64,000 nucleotides of DNA from Dinoroseobacter sp039192165 (GCA_039192165.1 JBCCXD010000005.1:1-64000), one strand, 5' to 3'. Numbered from the stretch's first letter, positions 27,097-36,378 are shown. Notes: generated from the letters alone by a model not told the origin. A program made the numbers and translations.

Positions 27097-28409
27097 AGCA
27101 TCAGTTGCGGCAACCATGTTGCAAGGCCCGGCAGCAGCAAAACAATTATTGCGGCGACCAGGATCAGGAAAAAGTAAGGCGTCGATCCCCAGAAAATCTG
27201 TCCTAGTGTGACAGAGGGGTCGGGCACAGCCCCCTTCACCGTATATACCAGCAGGCCGAATGGCGGAGTCAGAAGGCCGGCCTCGATGACAAGTATGCCG
27301 AAGATAGCGAATGCGATCGGGTCAATCCCAAGAACAGCGGCAATCGGTGCAAAAATCGGAACGGTCAGCAGGATGATCGATACTGAGTCCACCAACATGC
27401 CGAGAACCAGCCAGATGGCAATCATCAACGCGATAATCATCCATGGCTCCACACCTAGACCAAAAAACAGGCCTTGTATGAAATTCACTGCTCCGCCCAG
27501 TGCCAGAAGCCGCGAATACATTTGTGCCGTGATAAGCAGGAACATGATCGGGGCAGTCGTGCGCCCCGCTTGGTAGATGGCCTCGAGGATTTCTTTGCCG
27601 CGCATCCCTTTCACGACGCCAATCACGAATGCGCCCAATGCGCCGAAGCCTGCGGCTTCGGTCGGTGTGAAAAAGCCAGTCCAGATCCCACCAATTACCA
27701 GCAAAATCAGGAACAGTATTCCAAGGCCGCCAATCAACTCAGAGCGAAGCTCTTCCTTGGTAATGGGCACGAGATCTTCTTGAAAAGTTGGCGCTATTTC
27801 CGGGTTTCTCCGGGCTGAAATTACAACGTATCCGGTAAACAAAAGCGCCAGAAGCACGCCGGGCACGATGCCCGCGATGAAAAGAGCACCGACGCTCATC
27901 TCCGTCAGGATTGCCCAGACGATCAGAAGTACCGATGGCGGGATCAGCATACCGAGACATGCTGACCCGGCGACAGCGCCAAGCGAAAATGTCTGCTTGT
28001 ATCCGACCCTCTTCATCTCTGGATATGCTATGCGAGAGAAAGCTGCCGCGGCAGCAATGGAAACCCCGGTCACAGCTGCGAAAACTGTATTTCCGGCAAT
28101 GGTTGCGATCGCCAGTCGACCCGGCAAGCGCTTCAGTGTCCTGTCGCAGATGCGGTATAGATCGGCCGCCGCCCCGGATCGGGATATAAAGTCCCCCATC
28201 AAGACAAAGAGCGGGATCACCGCAAAGACGTCCTTTCTGACGGCCTCATATGCCGTATTACCAAGGATCGATATGGCTGCCTCGAAACTGCCCAGCATCA
28301 GCCAGACACCGAGGGCAGAGCATACGGCAAGCGATACGCCAATATGTACGCCCATAAGGATGAGGATGATCAGCAGTCCGAGCATCCACAGGACAATATC
28401 ACCACCCAT
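27093..28409 (-). CDS. dctM: TRAP transporter large permease DctM
   Basis: This 438-aa polytopic inner-membrane protein shows the family motifs FAVIPLFVLMGDFISRSG, ATIAGNTVFAAVTGVSIAAA, GSACLGMLIPPSVLLIVWA and a C-terminal half with VDSVSIILLTVPIFAPIA and GLLTPPFGLLVYTVKG. The length is typical. It forms one transporter with the DctQ gene 14 bases upstream and the divergent binding-protein gene at 29220. The promoter region between dctQ and dctP has two copies of the shared 20-bp operator. Confidence 0.93.
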   Translation of the reverse strand: MGGDIVLWMLGLLIILILMGVHIGVSLAVCSALGVWLMLGSFEAAISILGNTAYEAVRKDVFAVIPLFVLMGDFISRSGAAADLYRICDRTLKRLPGRLAIATIAGNTVFAAVTGVSIAAAAAFSRIAYPEMKRVGYKQTFSLGAVAGSACLGMLIPPSVLLIVWAILTEMSVGALFIAGIVPGVLLALLFTGYVVISARRNPEIAPTFQEDLVPITKEELRSELIGGLGILFLILLVIGGIWTGFFTPTEAAGFGALGAFVIGVVKGMRGKEILEAIYQAGRTTAPIMFLLITAQMYSRLLALGGAVNFIQGLFFGLGVEPWMIIALMIAIWLVLGMLVDSVSIILLTVPIFAPIAAVLGIDPIAFAIFGILVIEAGLLTPPFGLLVYTVKGAVPDPSVTLGQIFWGSTPYFFLILVAAIIVLLLPGLATWLPQLML

Positions 28410-28423
28410 GACGACGCCCCCGC

Positions 28424-28948
28424 TTAGTCCTGCACCGTGGGCGCGATAGCCCCCGGGGCTTCGAGCTCATCAATCAGCTTTCCTTGCCAGTCGAGCAGAA
28501 TCATCTGGATGTAGGCGACCGCAACAAACGCGGACATCACAAGCACGGCGCCCCGTACCGGCCACGTCGGCACCCGCAGGGCGCCTTCGCCCTCGTATTC
28601 TCCAATCCGGTATGCGTCCAAGAACGATGGAAAGGTCGACCAGACAAGCCCTATGAAGACTGCAAGCCCCAGCAGGGCGCCGAAAGTTCGCAGAATGCGG
28701 CGCATGAACGGTGGTACCGCATCGGCGAAAACCGAAGTGCGGAGCATCGAGCCAGAGTAAATGGCGAGCGGCAATTGCAGGAAGGCAATGGAGACGACAG
28801 AGTTCTGCAAAATCTCCTTTGTTCCGGGGATTGGTGCGGAAAACGCTGTGCGCCCAACTACGTCACCGAAAATAAGAACTGCCAAGGCAAGTGTCCAAAA
28901 CGCGGATACTAAATGAATCACACGCGCAATACGAATAGGCGCCCCCAT
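28424..28948 (-). CDS. dctQ: TRAP transporter small permease DctQ
   Basis: The 174-aa protein has four predicted helices and starts at the ATG at 28948 (MGAPIRIARVIHL), behind GGGGAGGG; the longer open frame to 29029 lacks support. Typical phrases are AFWTLALAVLIFGDVVGRTAF and a positively charged loop before the last helix. It is co-transcribed with dctM. Confidence 0.88.
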   Translation of the reverse strand: MGAPIRIARVIHLVSAFWTLALAVLIFGDVVGRTAFSAPIPGTKEILQNSVVSIAFLQLPLAIYSGSMLRTSVFADAVPPFMRRILRTFGALLGLAVFIGLVWSTFPSFLDAYRIGEYEGEGALRVPTWPVRGAVLVMSAFVAVAYIQMILLDWQGKLIDELEAPGAIAPTVQD

Positions 28949-29020
28949 ATGGCCCTCCCCTGCCTTACAAAGATTATTCTTGTTGAACGCTAACCTATCC
29001 CGTACCTCGGTCAAGGCACT

Positions 29021-29040
29021 AATTAGCATCTGATAAATAA
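29021..29040. promoter_or_regulatory. Shared 20-bp operator, copy 1
   Basis: AATTAGCATCTGATAAATAA, 73 bases upstream of the dctQ start. It matches copy 2 at 16 of 20 or more positions, differing only in the four central bases. It is one of six copies found only in the divergent promoter regions of the 28.9-40.9 kb cluster. Confidence 0.7.
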
Positions 29041-29097
29041 CTCGCTCTGATGCGTCCCAACGCTTGACCGACGCAGCGTTTTGTGGGGGAATGCTGG

Positions 29098-29117
29098 AAT
29101 TAGCGGTCGATAAATAA
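29098..29117. promoter_or_regulatory. Shared 20-bp operator, copy 2
   Basis: AATTAGCGGTCGATAAATAA, 102 bases upstream of the divergent dctP start. The same first seven and last nine bases occur in copy 1, in the same orientation 77 bases away, about seven helical turns. Confidence 0.7.
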
Positions 29118-29219
29118 GGGTGGGCATCGAATTACCTATGCGGCCGGTATCACGGATGGCTCTGGAGGAGAGCCGACCCGAAAAGCTGAAAACGTGCTAT
29201 CACAGGGAGGATTCAAATC

Positions 29220-30296
29220 ATGGATTCAAAGGCGCATCTGACAGGTGCGACGCTTGCCGCAACCGTTCTGACACTGAGCGCAACAGCAGCCATCGCAGAA
29301 AATTTCACACTTAGAATAGGATCGGGGCATCCCAACGGACCAGCAGTCTATGTTGCTGACGTTGCAGAGTTTTTCGTGCCGGAAGTGGTTCGCCGGGTCG
29401 CGGCGGAAACCGAGCACACCATTGAATTTGTTGAGGGGTACGGTGGCGCGATTGCAGGTGTGGCGGAGACGCTGGAGTCGGTACAAAACGGCATTCTGGA
29501 CATTGGCGCTTACTGTATCTGCTTCGAGCCTGCTAAGCTGTTCCTGCACAACTTCCCGTACTATGCGCCCTTCGGTCCGCAGGACTCGGCCGAGCAGATG
29601 TCTGCAACGCGCGCAGTGTATGATCAGGTTCCATGGCTCACTGAACAGTTCACCGCTGAATATGACCAGGTGCTGCTGGGCCTGCATGGCTGGGACAACT
29701 ATCATCTGGGCACAACTGATCCGTGGGCCACGGTTGAAGATCTTCAAGGTGTCAAAATCGGGGGAGCGGGTCCGAACCTGCCCTGGCTCGAATTTGCGGG
29801 CGCTGTGCCGGTGCAGTCCACGTTGCCGGACGGCTACCTGTCTCTCCAAACCGGTGTTTACAACGGATGGTTGATGTTCCCGTCGGCCTATCTGGGTTTC
29901 CGGTTCTATGAACCTGCACCCTATTACACACTGATCGGCTTCGGGGCGATGGGTGTCAACGCGCTGACCATGAACCAACGCAGCTTTGACCGGCTGCCCG
30001 AAGACGTTCGGCAGATTATTGTCGAAGTGGGAAGAGCTTACGAGGATCAGGCCGGGGAATCTCTGAACGCGCGCCAGGCCTCAGGTCTTGTAGGCCTCGA
30101 AGAGGCAGGTGCAACACTCGGCGAAATCGCTCCGGAAGTGCGCAGTGGCTGGGCTGAGTCACTTGCGTCGTTCCCTGGTCAGCAGGCCGCAGATGCAGAT
30201 GGACGCGGGATGCCAGGCACCGAGGTGATGCAGGCCTATCTCGAGGCTGTGGCAGCCACAGGCTACGAATGGCCGTTTGAGTACACGCTGGAGTAG
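29220..30296 (+). CDS. dctP: TRAP transporter periplasmic substrate-binding protein (second system)
   Basis: The 358-aa protein has a signal peptide (cleavage after TAAIA near residue 26) and the DctP fold (TLRIGSGHPNGPAVYVADVA, then LDIGAYCICFEPAKLFLHNF and VKIGGAGPNLPWLEFAGAVPV). It differs clearly from the binding protein at 19793. The usual ligand-binding Arg of the WRAP/FRSP motif is not evident in VKIGGAG, so the ligand may not be a simple carboxylate. The ribosome site AGGGAGGA is strong, and a terminator follows at 30312. Confidence 0.9.
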   Translation: MDSKAHLTGATLAATVLTLSATAAIAENFTLRIGSGHPNGPAVYVADVAEFFVPEVVRRVAAETEHTIEFVEGYGGAIAGVAETLESVQNGILDIGAYCICFEPAKLFLHNFPYYAPFGPQDSAEQMSATRAVYDQVPWLTEQFTAEYDQVLLGLHGWDNYHLGTTDPWATVEDLQGVKIGGAGPNLPWLEFAGAVPVQSTLPDGYLSLQTGVYNGWLMFPSAYLGFRFYEPAPYYTLIGFGAMGVNALTMNQRSFDRLPEDVRQIIVEVGRAYEDQAGESLNARQASGLVGLEEAGATLGEIAPEVRSGWAESLASFPGQQAADADGRGMPGTEVMQAYLEAVAATGYEWPFEYTLE

Positions 30297-30311
30297 TCAC
30301 AGACAGAAATC

Positions 30312-30340
30312 AAAAGGGCGGCCGTTTTGGCCGCCCTTTT
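30312..30340 (+). terminator. Intrinsic terminator after dctP
   Basis: AAAAGGGCGGCC (30312-30323) pairs perfectly with GGCCGCCCTTTT (30329-30340), loop GTTTT, followed by T and CTTTT. This is a strong Rho-independent terminator 15 bases after the stop. Confidence 0.9.
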
Positions 30341-30388
30341 TCTTTTCGCCCGCGTCCAGTCGAATTCCTAGGAACGGAGGTTCCACCA

Positions 30389-31282
30389 ATGGCACTTTCG
30401 GATCGAATTCCCTACCAGGCTCTCGTTGATCGCCCGCGGCTTTCGCTCCCCGACGGCAAGCAGATTGCGGTGTGGGTGATATTGAACGTCGAAGAATGGC
30501 GGATCGAGAAAGCGATGCCGCGCACGGTCCTTCCCCCGCCGATGGGCCAGCCGCTCATTCCCGACGTGCCCAACTGGTCGTGGCACGAATACGGGATGCG
30601 GTCAGGGTTCTGGCGTCAGTGGAAAGCACTGACCGACCGAAACATTCCTGTGACGCTGGCCATAAATGGAAATGTTTGTTCAACCTATCCCCGCGTCGCG
30701 GGAGCCGCTTCGGAGGCCGGTTGGGAGTTCATGGGCCACGGGTTCCTTCAAGGCCCGATGCACAAACTTGAGGATCAGGAAACTGCCATCGCCGCTGCGA
30801 TTGAGAAGATTGAGGCGTTTTCCGGAAAGCGCCCACGCAGCTGGGAAAGCCCGGGCCTGACCGAGACTGACGAAACACTTGATCTTTTGCGGAAACACGG
30901 GGTGGAATTCGTCGCGGATTGGGTGATCGACGACCTTCCGCAAGATATCGATACCCCATTCGGGCAAATCACCACTCTGCCCTACACCGTCGAAACCAAC
31001 GACATCACAGTCTTTGCGCTCCAAGGCCACCGGTCCGACGAGTTCTTGCGCCGCGGGAAAGACCAGTTCGACCGGCTCTATGCCGAGAGCGCTGAGAATG
31101 CACGCGTCATGGCGATCTCGATCCACCCTTACATCACCGGCGTCCCGCACCGGATCGGGTATCTTGAACAGCTGCTCGATCATGTCGACGGCCATGACGG
31201 CACAGCATGGATGACCGCCAGCCAGATCGGCGACTGGTACCGGGATGAAATGACCCGCATCGCCATGCAAGGAGGAGACTGA
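30389..31282 (+). CDS. Polysaccharide-deacetylase-fold hydrolase (PuuE-like)
   Basis: This 297-aa NodB-fold protein lacks a signal peptide and the classical TFDD metal motif. Instead it has IAVWVILNVEEW near the N-terminus, AINGNVCSTYPRVAGAA, EFMGHGFLQGP and GKRPRSWESPGL, as in the PuuE allantoinase and related cytosolic amide hydrolases. It therefore probably hydrolyses a C-N bond of a small molecule rather than a polysaccharide (inference). The cupin gene follows after 3 bases, so the pair is an operon. A good ribosome site (AACGGAGG) precedes the ATG. Confidence 0.85.
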   Translation: MALSDRIPYQALVDRPRLSLPDGKQIAVWVILNVEEWRIEKAMPRTVLPPPMGQPLIPDVPNWSWHEYGMRSGFWRQWKALTDRNIPVTLAINGNVCSTYPRVAGAASEAGWEFMGHGFLQGPMHKLEDQETAIAAAIEKIEAFSGKRPRSWESPGLTETDETLDLLRKHGVEFVADWVIDDLPQDIDTPFGQITTLPYTVETNDITVFALQGHRSDEFLRRGKDQFDRLYAESAENARVMAISIHPYITGVPHRIGYLEQLLDHVDGHDGTAWMTASQIGDWYRDEMTRIAMQGGD

Positions 31283-31285
31283 CCG

Positions 31286-31819
31286 ATGGAAATCACAGAT
31301 ATCACCATTGAGGAGATGCAGGCACGCGTCGCGCGATATCGCGACCTGCGCGCGTCAAAACAGGCCTTTGTTGATACGCGGATTCCAGAATATGAGCGGG
31401 ATATATACAACGTGATCGGGCGCGGCGTGACCGAGGATCCGGATCTGACCCCCGAGATTGGCGACGCACGATTTTTTAGTATCACCTATGTGGGCGCCGA
31501 TCCGGGAAAAGGTGCAGCGCTACATGCCCATGAGACCATAGAAGTCTTTATTCCACTCTCCGGCCGCTGGGCGGCCTATTGGGGGGAAGACGGCGATAAG
31601 GAAATTGAAATTGAAGCCTTTGACGTGATTTCGTTCCCGCCCGGAGTATATCGGGGCTTTCGCAATATCGGCGAAAGCCATGCAATGCTCATGGCCATTA
31701 TCGGATCTAAAGAAACAACCCAGGACGGGGGGCGCGTGGACTGGGCGCCGAAGGTTCTTGAGCAGAGCCACGCAACGGGGCTTCGCGTGAATACTGAAGG
31801 AGATCTGGAAGAGGGGTAA
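31286..31819 (+). CDS. Cupin-domain protein
   Basis: The 177-aa protein has one cupin barrel in its middle: GAALHAHETIEVFIPLSGRW carries a candidate metal-binding His pair and Glu (motif 1, about residues 74-93), and ISFPPGVYRGFRNIGESHAM is motif 2 with a reduced set of ligands. The N-terminal helix is not typical of small cupins. It may be a dioxygenase, isomerase or ligand sensor. It is coupled to the PuuE-like gene upstream. Confidence 0.8.
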   Translation: MEITDITIEEMQARVARYRDLRASKQAFVDTRIPEYERDIYNVIGRGVTEDPDLTPEIGDARFFSITYVGADPGKGAALHAHETIEVFIPLSGRWAAYWGEDGDKEIEIEAFDVISFPPGVYRGFRNIGESHAMLMAIIGSKETTQDGGRVDWAPKVLEQSHATGLRVNTEGDLEEG

Positions 31820-31995
31820 GCGTCAGTCTTGCAAGCCTTGCCCTGACAGCCATCGAAGGTTTCTGGCTCACAAAGAAAAGAACTGCACCTTCCCTAGCCC
31901 CGTGTGCCATACAACACGTCCCTTGAGTCTGGAGGATCTCCGAGGTTCCGATCGCGACGTTCGAGAGACTGACCTCTACAGTCTTTTGACAAATC

Positions 31996-32014
31996 GCCGG
32001 GCGTTCGGCCCGGC
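31996..32014 (-). terminator. Hairpin after the molybdenum hydroxylase operon
   Basis: GCCGGGC (31996-32002) pairs with GCCCGGC (32008-32014), loop GTTCG. On the minus strand it begins 12 bases after the large-subunit stop and is followed by GATTTGTC, a weak T-rich tail. Confidence 0.5.
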
Positions 32015-32026
32015 TACGGCAGTTCA

Positions 32027-34405
32027 CTAGACTTTACCGAGCGCCTTCAAGACCCGCTCTGGCGTCATTGGCATCTGGTGGATCGATGTTCCCATATGGC
32101 GCAAAACGTCATTGACCGCATTCATTACAGCCGCTGGCGCACCGCCTGTTCCGGCCTCTCCGGCGCCTTTAGCTCCAAGTACCGAGGTTTTCGTGGGTGT
32201 TTCTACATGTTCAACATGAATGTCGGGCATTTCGAAAGCCATCGGTACGAGGTAGTCGGCCATTGTGGCATTGAGGAACTGACCGTCCTCGGAATAAAGA
32301 CATTCCTCGTAGAGCGCACCACCGATGCCTTGGACGACGCCGCCGCGCACCTGCTCGTCCACAAGTTGCGGGTTGATAACGCGACCACAATCCTCAACAG
32401 CCCAGAAATTCAGAACCTTAACAAAACCAGTTTCGACATCCAGTTCTATCTCAGCAGCCATTGCTCCATTGGTAAAAACAAATGGAAAATCCGTCACGCG
32501 ATAGTGGCGCGTCGCGACCAGCTCGGGCTTAAGATCAGAAGGCAACTCATTGCCACGATAATAAACCGTGCGCGCCAGATCGCTGAGACTTATTCGCTCT
32601 GTCTTGGTCCCAGCATCGACGACATCGCCAGCGTCAATATCAAGCTTGTCGGCGCTCGATTGCAGGATCACCGACGCCACGTCCAGCACCTGCTCTTTCA
32701 AAGCGTACGCTGCTTGCAGAGCTGCCTCACCGCCGATCCCGGCTCCGCGGGACGCCCACGTTCCTCCGCCGTAAGGCGTGGTGCGCGTATCACCCGTTGT
32801 GACCTTTACTCGTTCGATCGGCACACCAAACACACCGGCCACGATTTGTGCAAGGATCGCGTTCGTGCCCTGCCCTTGTTCGGTCACCGACGACGACACA
32901 TGCACCCCTCCACCGGCGTCTAGGCGCACCGTCGCGCCATCCTGGCTGGCAATGGGCGCGCCACCCACGCCGTAAAACATCGGGCTTGGGTTAGTAACTT
33001 CGACCATGGAAACGAGGCCCAGTCCGCGGTAAATCCCCTGTTCCCGGAGCTTTGCATGCTCCTGTCTGCGGGCGTCATAACCGACTGCGGCAACCAGACG
33101 ATCGAGTGTCCGGTGGTGAGACAGATCATCAAATTTCATTCCAGAGAACGAGGTGGTCGGATACGCGTCGTCGGGAATTAGATTACGGCGCCGCATCTCC
33201 ACGGGGTCCATACCGATCTCCGCAGCCGCATCCTCCAGCAGACCATCAGCAATCGCCATCGCGATAGGGTGACCCACTGCCCGGTACTGACACATCAAAT
33301 TCTTGTTCTGGAAGACCACCTTGGATTGCGCCCGGTAGTTCTCAATGCGGTAAGGCGCACCCGTAAGGTTCAGGACTTGGTTTGCTTCAATGGCCGATGT
33401 GCGCGGGTACATGGAATAAGGGCCGATCCCTGTTACATCATCAAAGGCAAGCGCAACGATCTTACCGTCTTCGCGAACCGCAATTTTCCCATCGACCAGA
33501 TGGTCACGCGCGTGGATGTCTGTCAGGAAACTTTCCATCCTGTCGGCTACGAACTTTATCGGCCGGCCAAGGAGTTTGGAGGCCGCAGCAGTCGCAATCT
33601 CATCACCATACGTGTGGATTTTTATCCCGAACGACCCTCCCACATCCTGCGAGACAACGCGCACATTCTCTTCAAGAAGTCCCAGGTGTTTGGCAAAGAT
33701 GAACTGCATCATATGCGGCGCCTGGCCCGAGTACGAGAACGTCAGCGTTTCCTCCGAGGGATCGTAATCCGCAACTGCCGCCCGCGCCTCCAGCGTGACG
33801 CCCGTATGCCTTCCGAAACGAAAGCGGCGCTCAACGGTTGTTACATCGTTGCGCGCAAAAGCGGCCTCCGTGTCGCCCGCTTCAACCACACGTTCCCAGG
33901 CGAGGTTGGATCCCAAGTCCTTGTGGATGACTGGCGTTTCCGGCTCGAGCGCAAGTTCCATGTTCGTTGCGGCATCCAAAGGCTCAATTTCGACCTCAAC
34001 CAGTTCCGCAGCATCCTCCGCGATTGCCCGGGTAGACGCGATAACCATCGCGACAGGTTCCCCCTGCCAACGTGCGACATCGGTCGCGATCGGCATCTGC
34101 GGTGCGGAGCGCAGCCCGGCAAGATGGCTCAAAACACCAATGTAGGGTTCGACAACATCGACGAAATCGGTGCCTGTGAAAACGGCCTTCACGCCCGGCA
34201 TTGTCTTTGCAGTTGCAGTATTTATGGAAATGATCTTTCCATGCGCAACATCCGAGCGAACAAATGCGGCGTGGAGCATTCTTGGCAGCTGGATATCATC
34301 GACGAACTTTCCGCGTCCTTGCAAAAGACGCCTGGCATCCGCTCGGGGTACAGTCCGTCCGATATAGGAATTTGGCTTGTCGAAAATCGTAAGCGGACCA
34401 CTCAC
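32027..34405 (-). CDS. Molybdenum hydroxylase large subunit (xanthine dehydrogenase / CoxL family)
   Basis: The 792-aa protein starts at the GTG at 34405, whose GTGA overlaps the TGA of the small subunit; a ribosome site GAGGGGAGAG precedes it. It binds molybdopterin cytosine dinucleotide: GQAPHMMQFIFAKHLGL, QDVGGSFGIK, and near the C-terminus LGAKGAGEAGTGG with the catalytic Glu at about residue 748. The active-site loop reads QYRAVGHP (about 372-379). It is neither the AYRCSFR of true CO dehydrogenase nor the AYRGAGR of form II enzymes. It therefore probably hydroxylates a heterocycle or aldehyde, substrate unknown. With the two following entries it makes a complete L-M-S enzyme. Confidence 0.9.
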   Translation of the reverse strand: MSGPLTIFDKPNSYIGRTVPRADARRLLQGRGKFVDDIQLPRMLHAAFVRSDVAHGKIISINTATAKTMPGVKAVFTGTDFVDVVEPYIGVLSHLAGLRSAPQMPIATDVARWQGEPVAMVIASTRAIAEDAAELVEVEIEPLDAATNMELALEPETPVIHKDLGSNLAWERVVEAGDTEAAFARNDVTTVERRFRFGRHTGVTLEARAAVADYDPSEETLTFSYSGQAPHMMQFIFAKHLGLLEENVRVVSQDVGGSFGIKIHTYGDEIATAAASKLLGRPIKFVADRMESFLTDIHARDHLVDGKIAVREDGKIVALAFDDVTGIGPYSMYPRTSAIEANQVLNLTGAPYRIENYRAQSKVVFQNKNLMCQYRAVGHPIAMAIADGLLEDAAAEIGMDPVEMRRRNLIPDDAYPTTSFSGMKFDDLSHHRTLDRLVAAVGYDARRQEHAKLREQGIYRGLGLVSMVEVTNPSPMFYGVGGAPIASQDGATVRLDAGGGVHVSSSVTEQGQGTNAILAQIVAGVFGVPIERVKVTTGDTRTTPYGGGTWASRGAGIGGEAALQAAYALKEQVLDVASVILQSSADKLDIDAGDVVDAGTKTERISLSDLARTVYYRGNELPSDLKPELVATRHYRVTDFPFVFTNGAMAAEIELDVETGFVKVLNFWAVEDCGRVINPQLVDEQVRGGVVQGIGGALYEECLYSEDGQFLNATMADYLVPMAFEMPDIHVEHVETPTKTSVLGAKGAGEAGTGGAPAAVMNAVNDVLRHMGTSIHQMPMTPERVLKALGKV

Positions 34406-34887
34406 GTCGAAACTCTCCCCTCGATAACGTCGCAAACCGCTTCCACGACAGCCTGATACCCCGTGCACCGGCAGTAGTTCCCGGAGATATGCTCGCGGAT
34501 CGCGCTTCGGTCTGCAGCGCCACCGGACTCAACGTATTCCAATGCCGACGCAAGCATACCGGGCGTACAGTAGCCGCACTGCAAAGCGTTTCTCTGGATG
34601 AAAGCTTCCCTGAGTGCGGCGCTCCTGCCGTCCTCGGCGAGGCCTTCAATGGTGGTGATCTGGGATCCATCGGCCTGAACCGCAAAGATAAGACAACCGC
34701 GCACCATCGCGCCGTCGACTTCCAGAGTGCAGGCCCCGCAAACACCGTGCTCACACCCAACATGGCTGCCTGTCAGACCAAGAGTACCACGCAAAAAATC
34801 TATCAGATTCAGGCGGTTGGGCACAGCCTCAGAAATGGTTTCGCCATTTACTGTCAAGGTGATTGTCCGCGTTTCCTGCATGATCAC
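34402..34887 (-). CDS. Molybdenum hydroxylase [2Fe-2S] small subunit (CoxS type)
   Basis: The 161-aa protein has the plant-type cluster motif CEHGVCGACTLEVDG and the second cluster motif QCGYCTPGM with later CRCTGYQ, the standard eight cysteines. It passes electrons from the Mo site to the FAD subunit. Two starts are possible: GTG at 34887, overlapping the medium-subunit stop, or ATG at 34881 just after it; both keep the genes coupled. Confidence 0.93.
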   Translation of the reverse strand: MIMQETRTITLTVNGETISEAVPNRLNLIDFLRGTLGLTGSHVGCEHGVCGACTLEVDGAMVRGCLIFAVQADGSQITTIEGLAEDGRSAALREAFIQRNALQCGYCTPGMLASALEYVESGGAADRSAIREHISGNYCRCTGYQAVVEAVCDVIEGRVST

Positions 34888-35735
34888 ATTCCTTCCAAAG
34901 CGCGGGTCATCACCACACCGGCGAGATGACGCTTGGTCTTGGCAGACGCATTCAGATCGGCGCTGAAATCAATCTCCGACAGCGCCTCCTTCGCAGCTTC
35001 AAGAGCTTCTGCATCCGTCGGCTTGGCGCCTTCTAAGGCAGCTTCCGCACCGGTCGCGCGCACAGCGCAATCGGCGACGCTGAAATGGGCAATGCGCCAG
35101 TCAACGAAGGTGCCATCTGGGCGCGCGGTCGCCGAAGCTGTGACTCCGGCCATCGCGTAGTCGCCATGGCGTCTTGCCAATTCGTGGAAACCAAATCTTC
35201 GTTCCGCCGCCACTGGTCCGAGCAAAATGGCAGCCACAAGCTCACCTTCTTCCAAAGCAGTTTCGTACATTCCAAGGAAGAACTCCGAAGCGGGTACAGT
35301 GCGTGTACCACTCGCAGAAACCAACTCAATACGAGCGTCAAGCGCCTGCAGTACCGCGGGCATCTCCGCAGCTGGATCTGCCAGAGCCACCGAACCTCCA
35401 ATCGTGCCCCTGTTTCGGATTGCAGCATGCGCAATGTGGGGAAGTGCCATTGCAACCAACGGCGCTCGTTCTGAAACAAGTTTCGAAGCGGCGAGCTCGG
35501 CATACCGCGTCATTGCCCCAATACGCAAACCACCATCGGCGTTCTCGATGCCGCGCAACTCTTTCAAAGCGCCCAGATCAACTAAGATCTCCGGCTGCGC
35601 CATGCGGAAATTCATCATAGGCACGAGGCTCTGCCCCCCCGCAAGGGGCGACGCTTCGTTTTCCTCGTCGCCGAGTAGCGCCAAGGCTTCGGCCATGGTC
35701 ACAGGCCGCGTATACCGAAAATCCGGTGCTTTCAT
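34884..35735 (-). CDS. Molybdenum hydroxylase FAD subunit (CoxM type)
   Basis: The 283-aa FAD-binding protein has the two diagnostic motifs AGGQSLVPMMNFRM (about 32-45) and RNRGTIGGSVALADPAAEM (about 108-126). It is the first gene of the M-S-L operon, and its start (35735) follows a purine-rich ribosome site. The 127 bases to the divergent OsmC gene hold operator copy 3. No CoxD/E/F-type maturation genes are nearby, as expected for non-CO enzymes. Confidence 0.93.
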   Translation of the reverse strand: MKAPDFRYTRPVTMAEALALLGDEENEASPLAGGQSLVPMMNFRMAQPEILVDLGALKELRGIENADGGLRIGAMTRYAELAASKLVSERAPLVAMALPHIAHAAIRNRGTIGGSVALADPAAEMPAVLQALDARIELVSASGTRTVPASEFFLGMYETALEEGELVAAILLGPVAAERRFGFHELARRHGDYAMAGVTASATARPDGTFVDWRIAHFSVADCAVRATGAEAALEGAKPTDAEALEAAKEALSEIDFSADLNASAKTKRHLAGVVMTRALEGM

Positions 35736-35809
35736 TTCCCCCCCTCTCGCCCTCGCACGGACGTGGGAATAGCCCGCTTGCTCCTGCCAAGCTAATCACT
35801 TATGCCTTA

Positions 35810-35829
35810 ATTTATCGAACTATAAATAA
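35810..35829. promoter_or_regulatory. Shared 20-bp operator, copy 3
   Basis: ATTTATCGAACTATAAATAA, the most symmetrical copy: ATTTAT and ATAAAT are perfect inverted 6-mers separated by six bases. It lies 75 bases from the FAD-subunit start and 33 bases from the OsmC start, so it can control both. Confidence 0.75.
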
Positions 35830-35861
35830 CTGGCAAGTTTTAATCCCGCGGGGGGACCGAC

Positions 35862-36326
35862 ATGGTTAAGATTAGGCCCAAGACAACCGTAAAAATGGCT
35901 ATATCGGCGACGGGTGAGACGCATGGTCGAACGAGCGTCAAGGTGCGTGATGTTTCGTCTATAATAGACGAACCAGCTGAGCGCGGCGGAACCAACCTCG
36001 GCTTGACGCCAACCGAGACGCTGATGTCGTCTCTCATCGGTTGTACAAATGTGATCTCGAAGCGCATTGCCCATGGAATGGGCGTTGAAATGGGTGAAAT
36101 GAAGGTTTCGCTGTCTGCGGACTTCAACCGTTTAGGAACGATGTTGCAGGAAGAGATCGAGGAACCATTTTCGAACATCGTGATGGACATTGAAGTCGCC
36201 ACAAATGCCACACCCGAACAGCTAGAGGCGATAAAGACCGATCTTGAGAAGTATTGTCCGATCGCCAAAGTGATGCGCGGCAGCGGGATCACAATCACAG
36301 AAAACTGGAAGACGACGCCACTTTGA
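35862..36326 (+). CDS. OsmC-family protein
   Basis: The 154-aa protein shows the OsmC/YhfA pattern: GLTPTETLMSSLIGCTNVISKRIAHGM with one conserved Cys (about residue 65), and a second conserved Cys in LEKYCPIAKVM (about 133). These two cysteines form the peroxidatic pair in family members that reduce organic peroxides. It is the first gene downstream of operator copy 3 and is followed by a peroxiredoxin-like gene 52 bases on, so a protective role during catabolism is likely. Confidence 0.88.
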   Translation: MVKIRPKTTVKMAISATGETHGRTSVKVRDVSSIIDEPAERGGTNLGLTPTETLMSSLIGCTNVISKRIAHGMGVEMGEMKVSLSADFNRLGTMLQEEIEEPFSNIVMDIEVATNATPEQLEAIKTDLEKYCPIAKVMRGSGITITENWKTTPL

Positions 36327-36378
36327 AGTCCTTGTCTCTTCCGACTGATACAAGAACTTCAGGAAAAGGAACTCAGAA

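Noticed and set aside
33269..34456. Long plus-strand frame opposite the Mo-hydroxylase large subunit
   Set aside because: The minus-strand gene has all family motifs; the plus-strand protein has none and is a shadow of GC-rich coding.
32027..35735. Annotation as aerobic CO dehydrogenase (coxMSL)
   Set aside because: The active-site loop is QYRAVGHP, without the Cys of AYRCSFR, and no cox accessory genes are nearby.
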